Below, piece by piece: positions 1 to 7,263 of a stretch of 17,406 bases of DNA (position 1 is its first letter; the number at the start of each line of letters is the position of its first letter). The translations under genes were made by a program, and so were the position numbers. The notes below the pieces were generated by a model, which had not been told where the DNA came from, searched no databases, and saw only the letters and a list, made by a program, of their open reading frames with translations. Location of the stretch: positions 1-17,406 of the forward strand of contig JAIYBS010000187.1 of the NCBI GenBank assembly GCA_027488415.1, written 5' to 3'. This stretch comes from Planctomycetaceae bacterium. GTDB lineage: Bacteria; Planctomycetota; Phycisphaerae; Phycisphaerales; SM1A02.

Positions 1-1
1 C

Positions 2-319
2 GCCGCGGCCGCGCTCGCGGCGGCGTCGCTCGCGGGCTTCGCGGCCGACGCGCGCGGGAGCCTCGCCGACGTGGCGGTCCTCGCGTGCACCGCGGCGGCC
101 ACCACCCTCGGCGGGATGCTGCGCGAGGTCGCGTACTACCGGTCCTCCGGCGCCGCGCTCGCCAGGATCGACGGCATCGCGATGGCGGCTGCGGCGGCAG
201 GCGTGCTCGGCGCGTGGTGGTTCGGCGCGCCCCTCGCCGTAGCATTCGCGGCGCTGCTCGCGGTGCAGGCGGTCCGCTCCGCGGCGCTCGTCCGCGCATG
301 CGGCCAACTCGCGACATGA
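2..319 (+). CDS. C-terminal end of a membrane protein, probably a polysaccharide flippase (Wzx/PST-like), partial
   Basis: This reading frame is open from the left edge of the window and ends with a TGA at 317-319, so only about 105 C-terminal residues are visible. They are strongly hydrophobic: at least two alanine/leucine-rich membrane segments flank a short basic stretch (LREVAYYRSSGAALARIDGI). An arginine-rich cytoplasmic loop before a final helix pair is common in polysaccharide transporters of the MATE/PST superfamily. The next genes encode a polymerase, a glycosyltransferase and sugar-nucleotide enzymes, so a Wzx flippase moving lipid-linked repeat units across the inner membrane is the natural guess. 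The stop codon overlaps the next ATG by four bases, which suggests translational coupling. The function rests on topology and context only. Another polytopic membrane protein of the same operon cannot be excluded. Confidence 0.5.
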   Translation, partial: AAAALAAASLAGFAADARGSLADVAVLACTAAATTLGGMLREVAYYRSSGAALARIDGIAMAAAAAGVLGAWWFGAPLAVAFAALLAVQAVRSAALVRACGQLAT

Positions 320-1647
320 TCAAGGCGATCGACAGGGACCTCACCGACGGCGCACGCATCGTGCTTGCGTTCGTCGTGCTGTGGTACGTCGTTCCCGCGA
401 TCGCCTGCGCGGCGATCGAGGTGCCGACGACCTTCGACTGGCCACGCGGCCGCGGAGAAGTCTGGATGCACTTCGCGATCGCGGTGGCGTGCCTGTCGGG
501 CGGGGCGCTCGCGGCAGGCTGGCGGCGCCGTCCGGCACCGCGGGCGTCGTCGCGGCGCCCGTTCCCGCTCGGCGTGCTCGCGCTGGCGCTGCTCGTGATC
601 GCGGTCGGCGCGATGTCGCTCGCCGCGGGAGGCGCGTCCTGGCGCTACGGCGGCGCGTCCATGTCGGAACGGCTCTCCGGCGACGGCGGCGCGCTCGTCG
701 CGGCGACCGCGGTGCTGCAGGCGATCGCCCCGTGCCTCGCGTGGTGGATCGTGCTGATGCGTCCCGACGCGTGGCTCGCCCCGGGCACCGGACCGCGCAC
801 GGTGCGGTGGGCGGTCGCGCTTGCGGCGATCGCCGGCATCAACGGCCTGAACACGGCGATCCGCGCGCTCTTCGCGGCGGCGTGCATGCTCTGGCCGGCG
901 CCCGCGCACCGACTGCTCTTCTCGGGCGGCCAACGGCTCGGCAGGCGCGGGGGCGTCGCGGCGGCGCTCGCGGGAATCGCGATCCTCGGCGGTGCGTTTG
1001 CATTCACGGGCATGCTCGCGAAGACGGGCAAGACGCTCGACGCCGACTGGGAGAGCCACACCGACCCCGCGTACCTGCTGCGCCGCCACGCCGTGCACTT
1101 CCAGCACGCGATGGGCGCGCTCGAGATCGGCATCGACGAGGTCGACGACGACGGCTTCGCCGAGCGCCGCTCGCTCGCCTGGCGCGAGACCGCGTTCCGG
1201 CTCGGGGTGCTCACCGGCGACCCGAGCTGGGGCGAGCGACCCGAGCCCGCGTCGCTCTCGCGGTGGACGCTCGAGCGCTTCGCGAACTTCGACCTGCGCA
1301 ACGACACGCGCAGCGGCTCCTCGCCGTCGGTCATCGGCACGGCCGCGCTGTGCCTTCCCCCGCCCTGGAGCTTCGTCGCGCTCGCGGCGTTCTCGTTTCT
1401 CCTGGTCCGCGTGCTCGACTGGTTCCTGCGCGACTGCGACCGGCTCTCGGTGCTCGGCTGCCTGCTGTTCGCGTACATGCCGATCCGCTTCGTGACGGAC
1501 ACGCCCCTCGGGCTCGTCAACCCGTTCGGCATCCCGGCGATCGTCGTCGGCCTCGCGGCGGTCGCGCGCATCGGCCACGGGATGTACATTCGCGCGCGAC
1601 CATGGGAACCGGCGACGAGCCAAGGGACCGCGACCGCCCGGCCGTGA
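316..1647 (+). CDS. Wzy-like O-antigen/oligosaccharide repeat-unit polymerase
   Basis: The product has 443 residues with roughly ten hydrophobic segments. A long hydrophilic loop, about residues 235-345, lies between TM segments and carries charged and aromatic residues, a typical layout for Wzy polymerases, whose large periplasmic loop takes part in catalysis. After the loop comes a small-residue stretch (SGSSPSVIGTAAL) leading into a TM helix. Wzy proteins join lipid-linked repeat units in the periplasmic leaflet into long chains. They are poorly conserved in sequence, so this call relies on topology and on lying between a probable flippase and a glycosyltransferase. I chose ATG 316 because it overlaps the previous stop codon (ATGA). 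The frame stays open further upstream, but that part is an arginine-rich shadow of the previous gene. The 3' end overlaps the glycosyltransferase gene. Confidence 0.6.
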   Translation: MIKAIDRDLTDGARIVLAFVVLWYVVPAIACAAIEVPTTFDWPRGRGEVWMHFAIAVACLSGGALAAGWRRRPAPRASSRRPFPLGVLALALLVIAVGAMSLAAGGASWRYGGASMSERLSGDGGALVAATAVLQAIAPCLAWWIVLMRPDAWLAPGTGPRTVRWAVALAAIAGINGLNTAIRALFAAACMLWPAPAHRLLFSGGQRLGRRGGVAAALAGIAILGGAFAFTGMLAKTGKTLDADWESHTDPAYLLRRHAVHFQHAMGALEIGIDEVDDDGFAERRSLAWRETAFRLGVLTGDPSWGERPEPASLSRWTLERFANFDLRNDTRSGSSPSVIGTAALCLPPPWSFVALAAFSFLLVRVLDWFLRDCDRLSVLGCLLFAYMPIRFVTDTPLGLVNPFGIPAIVVGLAAVARIGHGMYIRARPWEPATSQGTATARP

Positions 1648-2444
1648 CGATCGTCACGCCGCTCTATGACAGCGAGCAGTTCGTCCCCGGGCTCCTCGCG
1701 AACGTCGCGCGCCAGACGTTCGGCGACTGGGAGCACCTCGTGATCGACGACCGGTCCTCGGACCGCGGACCGGACCTCGTGCGCGCGCATGCCGCGCGCG
1801 AGCCGCGCTGCAGGCTCCTGACGATGGACCGCCGGGGCGGCCCGGGCGCCGCGCGCGACCGCGCGCTGGCGGAGGCGCGCGGCCGCTGGGTGGCGTTCCT
1901 CGACGCCGACGACCGCTGGCTGCCAGCGAAGCTCGCACGCCAGGTCGCGTTCATGCGCGACGGCGGCATCGGATTCTCCTACCACGACTACCGGTTCATG
2001 TCCGCGGACGGCGCGCGGATCGGCGCGCTCGTGCGCGGACCGGCCCGGCTGACGTTCGCGGGCCTGCACCGGCACCGCGGCGTCGGCTGCTCCACGGTGA
2101 TGGTCGACCGCGCGCGCGTGCCCGACCTGGCGTTCTCGCGCGTGAAGGCCGCCCGCGCCTCGGACTTCGTCGCGTGGCGCGAGGTCATCCGCGGCGGCGT
2201 CGAGGGACGCCGACTCCCCGAGGACCTCGCGCGCTATCGCGTCGGGACGCGCAGCTTCTCGTCGAACAAGCTCTGGGCGACGACCTCGATGTGGGATGTC
2301 TTCCGTGACCAGGGCCGCACGCCGACGCCGCTCGCCGCCGCGTGGTGGGCGGAGTACGCGTCGAAGGCCGCGCTCCTCCACCTCCGCTCGAACCCGCGGC
2401 TCCCCCTCCTCTCACGCACGCACGATCCCTCGGTCCTCGAATGA
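1602..2444 (+). CDS. Family 2 glycosyltransferase (GT-A fold, TuaG-like)
   Basis: This 280-residue protein should transfer a sugar from an NDP donor to the lipid-linked repeat unit on the cytoplasmic side of the inner membrane. The GT-A start (VTIVTPLYDSEQF, about residues 15-27) is followed by the nucleotide-binding DDRSSD motif (49-54), a GPGAARDRAL segment and the metal-binding DAD motif in FLDADDRW (101-103). The second half (HDYRFMSADG, then CSTVMVDR, then a DFVAW segment and SSNKLWA) resembles the TuaG-like branch of GT2. No membrane segments are seen. ATG 1602 overlaps the polymerase gene by 46 bases and leaves a usual short leader before the first beta strand. An in-frame GTG at 1644 would give the 4-base GTGA overlap seen elsewhere in the operon, but it would begin the protein inside strand one. 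The sugar specificity cannot be read from sequence. Confidence 0.9.
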   Translation: MGTGDEPRDRDRPAVTIVTPLYDSEQFVPGLLANVARQTFGDWEHLVIDDRSSDRGPDLVRAHAAREPRCRLLTMDRRGGPGAARDRALAEARGRWVAFLDADDRWLPAKLARQVAFMRDGGIGFSYHDYRFMSADGARIGALVRGPARLTFAGLHRHRGVGCSTVMVDRARVPDLAFSRVKAARASDFVAWREVIRGGVEGRRLPEDLARYRVGTRSFSSNKLWATTSMWDVFRDQGRTPTPLAAAWWAEYASKAALLHLRSNPRLPLLSRTHDPSVLE

Positions 2445-3409
2445 CGGCACGATCGCCATCCTCCGCGCTGCGCGTCGTCGTCACCGGCGCGAACGGCTAC
2501 CTCGGCGGCCGATTCGCCGACGCGGCCGAGGCCCGCGGATGGAGCGTGGTGCGCTGCGGTCGCCGGCCGGGAACCTCCGGCGAGTGGCGAAGGCTCCCCG
2601 ACCTCGACCCCGCGTCGGTGCGTTCGCTGCCGCTCGACTGCGATGCCGTCGTGCACTTCGCGGCGCTCGCACACCGATACCCGCCGAACGCGCCGAGCGC
2701 GGCCGAGTACCGCCGCGTCAACGCCTTCGGCACGCAGCACCTCGCGCAGGCCGCGCGCGGGCGCGCGCGGGCCGTGGTGTTCGTGAGCTCGGTCGCGGCG
2801 GTCGGCCTGCCGCCCGACGGCATCATCGGCGCGGCCACGCCGGCACGACCGACGACGCCCTACGGCGAGGCGAAGCTCCTCGGCGAGGCGCTCGCGCGCC
2901 AGGCGCTCGAGGGATGCACGACCGGCCTTCGCGTGATCCGGCTGCCGGCGGTCTACGGGAACGGCTCCCCCGGCGCGGTCGGGCACCTCGGGCGATGGGT
3001 GTCGCGCGGGCTCCCCGTGCCGAGCTGCTGCCGCGAGGCGCGGCGGAGCATCGTCTCGCTCGACAACGCGCTCGACGCGGTCGCGACGATCGCCTCGGAT
3101 GCGCGCTTCGACGGCCAGACGGTGCTGCCGACCGACGGACCCGCGATCGACATGCTCGACCTCGCCGGGCGCATCGCGCGCGTGCTCGGCGTGCGCCTGC
3201 GCGTCGCGCCGTGCCCGATGGCGCTGATGCGCGCGGTCGCCGCGGCGGCAAGGTCGGTCGGCCAGGACAAGGGACCCATCGGCAAGGCCGTCGCGCGGCT
3301 CGTGGAGCAGTCGGTCATCGAGGACGACTCGATGGAGCGCATCGCGGGCTGGCGGCCGCCCGTCTCGATCGACGAGTCGCTCGCCCGGGCGTTCGGGAGG
3401 AGCCGATGA
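2441..3409 (+). CDS. Extended-SDR NDP-sugar epimerase/4-ketoreductase (WbpV-like)
   Basis: The 322-residue product is an NAD(P)-dependent extended short-chain dehydrogenase acting on nucleotide sugars. The N-terminal Rossmann motif is TGANGYLGG (glycines 16, 19, 22), the active-site serine lies in FVSSVAAVG (about 115-116), and the catalytic tyrosine-lysine pair is Y140xxxK144 in PYGEAK. RLPAVYGNG matches the conserved RxxxVYG region. Two neighbours, a WbpL-like initiating transferase just downstream and a WbpM-like 4,6-dehydratase, fit a WbpV-type role: reducing UDP-4-keto-6-deoxy-GlcNAc to UDP-QuiNAc, or the 4-epimer UDP-FucNAc. A plain UDP-hexose 4-epimerase is the main alternative. Start and stop both use ATGA overlaps with the flanking genes, so translation is probably coupled along the operon. 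Confidence 0.8.
   Translation: MTARSPSSALRVVVTGANGYLGGRFADAAEARGWSVVRCGRRPGTSGEWRRLPDLDPASVRSLPLDCDAVVHFAALAHRYPPNAPSAAEYRRVNAFGTQHLAQAARGRARAVVFVSSVAAVGLPPDGIIGAATPARPTTPYGEAKLLGEALARQALEGCTTGLRVIRLPAVYGNGSPGAVGHLGRWVSRGLPVPSCCREARRSIVSLDNALDAVATIASDARFDGQTVLPTDGPAIDMLDLAGRIARVLGVRLRVAPCPMALMRAVAAAARSVGQDKGPIGKAVARLVEQSVIEDDSMERIAGWRPPVSIDESLARAFGRSR
3395..3402 (+). promoter_or_regulatory. Strong Shine-Dalgarno sequence for the WbpL-like gene
   Basis: GGGAGGAG lies with its GGAGG core five bases before ATG 3406, inside the last codons of the reductase gene. It is the only strong anti-16S match seen at a start codon in this window, and it supports ATG 3406 over alternatives. Confidence 0.75.
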
Positions 3410-4440
3410 GCGCGACGACCGGTGCGGCGATCGCTGCGGGCGCGTTCGTCGCCGCCGCCGCGCTCACGCTCGCCGTGCGCGGCGCGCTGCTTCGGCGACG
3501 GATGCTCGACATCCCGAACGAACGGAGCTCGCACGAGGTGCCGGTGCCGCGCGGCGGCGGCATCGCGTTCGTCGTGGTCATCGCGGCAGGCCTCGTCGCG
3601 GCGATCGCCGCCGGCGACGCGATGCCGCCCCGCGCGATCGTCGCCGTCGCCGCGGTGCTCGCGGTGGCGGCGATCGGGCTCGTCGACGATGCACGCGGCG
3701 TGTCCGCGCGCGTGCGCCTCGCGGTGCACCTCGCCTGCGGGCTCGCGGCGACCGTCGCACCCGCGCTCGCCCTGGCGGAGCAGGCGTCGATGGCCGGCGT
3801 CGCCGCGTGGGCGCTCGTCGCGGCGATCGCCGTGGCGGCGGCGTGGACCGTGAACATGGTGAACTTCATGGACGGCATCGACGGCATCGCCGCGATGGAG
3901 GGCGCGTTCGTCCTCGGAGCGGCCGCCGCGATCGCCGCCGCCGGGGGCGACGGCTCCGCGCTCCCGTGGACCATGGCCGCGTGTGCCGCAGCGGTGCTCG
4001 GCTTCCTCGTCGTCAACATGTCGCGCCTGCGGATCTTCATGGGCGACTGCGGCAGCGGCGCGCTGGGGCTGCTCGTCGCGTGGCTCCTCGTCGAGGCGTG
4101 CGCGTCGGGCGCCCTCACGCCGTGGGCGGCGGTCGCGCTGCCGGCGGCGTTCACCGCCGACGCGGGCGTGACGCTCGCGGTGCGCGTCGCGCGCGGGCAA
4201 CGCCCCGCGCAGGCGCATCGCACCCATGCCTACCAGCGGATGGTCCGCCGCGGCGCGGGGCACGCGCGCGTGACGGCCACGTACGCCGCGGTCAACGCCT
4301 GCGCGGTGCTCCCGGTGGCGTGGCTCGCGCAGCGGTCACCGGAGCACGCGGCGACCGCGGTCCTCCTGCTTCATGCTGCATTGGGTGCGCTCGCGTTCGC
4401 GGCAGGCGCGGGCCGCGAGCCCGCGGCCACCGGCAGCTGA
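3406..4440 (+). CDS. WecA/WbpL-family polyprenyl-phosphate N-acetylaminosugar-1-phosphate transferase
   Basis: This 344-residue polytopic inner-membrane protein belongs to the MraY/WecA (PNPT) family. These enzymes transfer an N-acetylaminosugar-1-phosphate from UDP-sugar to undecaprenyl phosphate and start polysaccharide assembly. Family motifs appear in order: SSHEVPVPRGGG (41-52), DDARG (94-98), NMVNFMDGIDG (150-160), MGDCGSGALG (212-221) and the cytoplasmic HRTHAYQR motif (271-278, HxxHxYQR). About ten hydrophobic helices separate them. The SSH and PRGGG opening is shared with WbpL and WecA. Neighbouring WbpM-like and WbpV-like enzymes suggest UDP-QuiNAc or UDP-FucNAc as donor, but UDP-GlcNAc is possible. 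The start overlaps the preceding stop codon and has a strong Shine-Dalgarno sequence. The gene ends only 13 bases from the convergent dehydratase gene. Confidence 0.92.
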   Translation: MSATTGAAIAAGAFVAAAALTLAVRGALLRRRMLDIPNERSSHEVPVPRGGGIAFVVVIAAGLVAAIAAGDAMPPRAIVAVAAVLAVAAIGLVDDARGVSARVRLAVHLACGLAATVAPALALAEQASMAGVAAWALVAAIAVAAAWTVNMVNFMDGIDGIAAMEGAFVLGAAAAIAAAGGDGSALPWTMAACAAAVLGFLVVNMSRLRIFMGDCGSGALGLLVAWLLVEACASGALTPWAAVALPAAFTADAGVTLAVRVARGQRPAQAHRTHAYQRMVRRGAGHARVTATYAAVNACAVLPVAWLAQRSPEHAATAVLLLHAALGALAFAAGAGREPAATGS

Positions 4441-4453
4441 CCGACGAACTCGA

Positions 4454-6370
4454 TCAGCGGACGGAGGCGCCGACCTCGCGCCCGGTGGTCGGCTGCATGA
4501 CCAGCCGCCGTACGTCGGGACGGGAATGCTGGCTGACGGCCGCCTCGAGCCGCTGCAGGTGCTGCTCGAGCTTCCCCCACGGCATGAACTGCTCGCGCGC
4601 CCGGAGCACGGAGGAATGCGTCGTCGGCACGAGCTCCGCGCCGATCACGAGCTCCTCGAAAAGCTTCTCGCCCGGGCGCATGCCCGTGAAGACGACCTCG
4701 ATGTCGCCCTGCGGGTTCGCCGCGTCCCGCACCGTCCGGCCGGCGAGCCGGATCATGTTCCGCGCCATGTCCGCGATCCGCACCGGCTCGCCCATGTCGA
4801 GGACGAAGACGTCGCCGCCCTCGCCCATCGCCCCGGCCTGCAGGATCAGCTGCACCGCCTCGGGAATGCTCATGAAGTAGCGCGTCACGTCGGGATGCGT
4901 GACCGTGACGGGCCCGCCCTCCTCGATCTGGCGCCGGAAGATCGGCACCACGCTTCCGCTCGAGCCGAGCACGTTCCCGAAGCGGACCATCGTGAAGCGC
5001 GTCGGCGCCTTGCCCGCGTACTCGGCCTGCAGCGCCTGCAGCACCATCTCGGCGAGCCGCTTGCTCGCGCCCATCACGCTCGTCGGACGAACGGCCTTGT
5101 CGGTGCTGACGAACACGAAGTTGCGCACCCCGTGCTTCATCGCCGCCTCGGCGACGCGGAGCGTGCCGAGCACGTTGACCTCGGCGCCCTCGGGCTCGTT
5201 GTCCTCGACGAGCGGGACGTGCTTGTACGCGGCGGCGTGGTAGATGGTGTCGGGCCGATGCTCGGCCATGATGCGGTCGATTCGCACCGCGTCCGTGACG
5301 CTCGCGAGGTGGCGATGGATCGCCGGACGCGACGACCCGGGCGCCGCGGAGCGCAGCGAGCGGTTCAGCTCGTCGTCGATCTGGAAGAGGTTGAACTCGC
5401 CGTTGTCGACGAGGACGAGCGCCTTCGGCCCAAGCGCGAGCACCTGCCGGCAGAGCTCGCTGCCGATCGACCCGCCCGCGCCGGTCACGAGGACGGTACG
5501 GCCCTTGACGTTCGCGCCGAGGAGCGACGCGTCGGGCTCCACCGGCGGGCGGCCGAGGAGATCCTCGATCGCGAGCGGCTTCATGGCGTCGACGCTCACG
5601 CGGCCGTCGCTGATCTCGGCGAGCGTCGGCACCGAGAGCACGCGGACGCCGCGCGCGGCGGCGTGCTCGAGCGCGCGCCGGGAGGCGCGCCGGCTCGCCG
5701 GCCCGAGCGCGACCAGCAGCGAGTCGAAGCCCTGACGCGCGAGGACCTCGTCGAAGTCGCGCATCGGGTGCACGCGGACGCCGCGGATCGTGCCGCCGAC
5801 GAGTCGCGGGCTATCGTCGAAGAACGCCACGAGCGACGAGACGCGATCGTGCGCGATCGCGGCGGCGAGGCCGGCGCCGACGTCGCTCGCGCCGAAGATC
5901 GCCACGCGGTGCAGCGTGCGGTTCTGGATCCGGAGGAAGCGGCGCACCGCGAGGCGCGACCCGCCGGCGACGGCGAAGAGCAGGATGCCGGCGATCACCG
6001 GCGCCGTGCGCGGCATCGCGGTCCCGCGGCCCTGCATCAGCATCACGGCGACCTCGACGATCAGCGTCGTCGCGGTGCATCCCCAGAAGAGCAGGATGGC
6101 GAACCGCGGTCCGACGTAGCGGGTGATCTCGCGATAGAGGCCGAACGCCGCGAAGACCGGGGGCGCGATCAGCGCGGGCAATGCGAGCACGCGCCAAGAC
6201 ACCTCGGGCGGCAGGTCCGCCGTGCCGAGCCGGAGGCAGAACGCGAGCCACAGCGCACCCGACGCGACCACCCCGTCCCATCCGGCCATGAGGAGGCGCT
6301 TCGCAGGACGCGAGAGCCCGTCCACCGCCCGGAGGAACTGGTCGATCGGGGAGCCGCGCGATGAGCTCAT
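4454..6370 (-). CDS. wbpM: WbpM/FlaA1-family membrane-bound UDP-GlcNAc 4,6-dehydratase
   Basis: The 638-residue product has the full-length WbpM/CapD layout. Four N-terminal membrane segments (about 27-47, 63-79, 89-111, 122-138) are followed by a CoA-binding-like Rossmann domain (about 153-250) and a C-terminal SDR catalytic domain. The SDR domain shows VTGAGGSIGS (G297, G300, G303), STDKAV (422-427) and MGASK, where Met433 and Lys437 form the MxxxK pair that replaces the usual YxxxK in this family. Further conserved motifs are VRFGNVLGSSGSVVP and GMRPGEKLFEEL. The enzyme converts UDP-GlcNAc to UDP-4-keto-6-deoxy sugar, the precursor of QuiNAc and FucNAc. It is transcribed leftward and converges on the WbpL-like gene. 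ATG 6370 places a TACCAT -10-like element six bases upstream; the open frame further upstream is low-complexity. Confidence 0.93.
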   Translation of the reverse strand: MSSSRGSPIDQFLRAVDGLSRPAKRLLMAGWDGVVASGALWLAFCLRLGTADLPPEVSWRVLALPALIAPPVFAAFGLYREITRYVGPRFAILLFWGCTATTLIVEVAVMLMQGRGTAMPRTAPVIAGILLFAVAGGSRLAVRRFLRIQNRTLHRVAIFGASDVGAGLAAAIAHDRVSSLVAFFDDSPRLVGGTIRGVRVHPMRDFDEVLARQGFDSLLVALGPASRRASRRALEHAAARGVRVLSVPTLAEISDGRVSVDAMKPLAIEDLLGRPPVEPDASLLGANVKGRTVLVTGAGGSIGSELCRQVLALGPKALVLVDNGEFNLFQIDDELNRSLRSAAPGSSRPAIHRHLASVTDAVRIDRIMAEHRPDTIYHAAAYKHVPLVEDNEPEGAEVNVLGTLRVAEAAMKHGVRNFVFVSTDKAVRPTSVMGASKRLAEMVLQALQAEYAGKAPTRFTMVRFGNVLGSSGSVVPIFRRQIEEGGPVTVTHPDVTRYFMSIPEAVQLILQAGAMGEGGDVFVLDMGEPVRIADMARNMIRLAGRTVRDAANPQGDIEVVFTGMRPGEKLFEELVIGAELVPTTHSSVLRAREQFMPWGKLEQHLQRLEAAVSQHSRPDVRRLVMQPTTGREVGASVR

Positions 6371-6376
6371 GCGGGC

Positions 6377-6382
6377 ATGGTA
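6377..6382 (-). promoter_or_regulatory. -10-like element TACCAT of the dehydratase gene (possible leaderless start)
   Basis: On the minus strand TACCAT ends six bases before ATG 6370, so transcription would begin at or next to the start codon. No Shine-Dalgarno sequence is seen and no clear -35 box is recognisable. The same TANNNT spacing recurs at other operon-first genes in this window. Confidence 0.5.
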
Positions 6383-6421
6383 CCGGGCGCCGGGCCGGGG
6401 TCCGACGCGGAATCGACCCCT

Positions 6422-6427
6422 TACACT
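6422..6427 (+). promoter_or_regulatory. -10-like element TACACT of the Wzz-like/GH57 operon (possible leaderless start)
   Basis: TACACT ends seven bases before ATG 6435. It shares a 64-base divergent intergenic region with the leftward dehydratase promoter. No Shine-Dalgarno sequence and no convincing -35 box are seen. Confidence 0.5.
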
Positions 6428-6434
6428 CCGATGC

Positions 6435-7262
6435 ATGGCAGAGCTCCCAGTTCGATCCGACCCCGTGCGGGACGTCGCCATCGCGACCCGCGGAGCGGTC
6501 GTCGACCGCGCCGAGGAACCGCGGTCGGCCCTCGCGCTCGCCGTCGCGGAGTCGCTCTCCTACTGGCTGCCGGCGCTCCTTGCGGCATGCGCGGTCTCGG
6601 CGGCGACGTACGTCGCCCTTGATCCCGCCAACGCGCGGCGCACCGCGACGTTCCTGATGCGCGGTCCGACCGAGCCCATCGCGCCCGTCGCGACCGCGGC
6701 CGACCTCTCGCGCTTCATCGGCTCGATCAACGCGAGGTCGGAGACCGGCCGCACCATCGAGTTCACGGTCCGTGCCGAGCGCAGCTCCGAGCTCGCGACG
6801 GTCGTGATCACCCTGGCCCCGGCAGATGGGGAGCCCGAGGCGATCGCCGCCGCGGATCAGATCGTCGCCGCCGCGAACCTGTCCCTCGCCGATGCCCTCG
6901 ACCGGGCAGGCGCGGGGATCGACGCTTCGCTCGAGGCGTCGCGCCGATCCTCGGCGGAGACCTCGGAGATGCTCGCGCGCATCTCGTCCACCACCCCGCA
7001 GTCGGAGGCCATCGCCGGCCTGATGCAGCAGGTCGCCCTCCTGCGGGACGAGCAGTCGAAGCTCGCCGCGCGTGCCAAGGGCCTCCAGGGCATCCGGGTC
7101 GCCGGCAATGCTGCGATCGCGGGCGGCCGCAGCCCGTCCCTCCGATGGCTCGCGACGCTCGCCGCCGCCGCGGGAACGCTCGTCGCGGTCCCGATCGTCC
7201 TCCGGTTCGCGCGGCAGGTGGCCGATACCCGCCGCGCGCTCCGCCAAGCCCAGGCACGCTGA
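6435..7262 (+). CDS. Wzz-like chain-length determinant / polysaccharide co-polymerase (tentative)
   Basis: The 275-residue product has the polysaccharide co-polymerase topology. A short cytoplasmic N-terminus is followed by one membrane helix (about 43-62), an extracytoplasmic region of about 170 residues and a second membrane helix near the C-terminus (about 237-258) ending in a basic tail. The periplasmic part begins with a compact alpha/beta segment (about 70-145) and continues as a helical, probably coiled-coil stretch (about 150-220) rich in Ala, Glu, Ser and Gln. Wzz proteins set the modal chain length of Wzy-made polymers, which fits the adjacent locus. No kinase motif is present. I could not match a clear Wzz sequence signature beyond topology, so another two-helix membrane protein remains possible. 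The GH57 gene follows after a single base. Confidence 0.55.
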   Translation: MAELPVRSDPVRDVAIATRGAVVDRAEEPRSALALAVAESLSYWLPALLAACAVSAATYVALDPANARRTATFLMRGPTEPIAPVATAADLSRFIGSINARSETGRTIEFTVRAERSSELATVVITLAPADGEPEAIAAADQIVAAANLSLADALDRAGAGIDASLEASRRSSAETSEMLARISSTTPQSEAIAGLMQQVALLRDEQSKLAARAKGLQGIRVAGNAAIAGGRSPSLRWLATLAAAAGTLVAVPIVLRFARQVADTRRALRQAQAR

Positions 7263-7263
7263 C

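Noticed and set aside
136..4263. Several long minus-strand open frames opposite the polysaccharide operon.
   Set aside because: They are arginine/alanine-rich and lack recognisable domains, while the plus-strand frames show family motifs, membrane helices and ATGA coupling.
4441..4453. Terminator sought between the convergent WbpL-like and WbpM-like genes.
   Set aside because: The 13-base gap holds no inverted repeat or T run.
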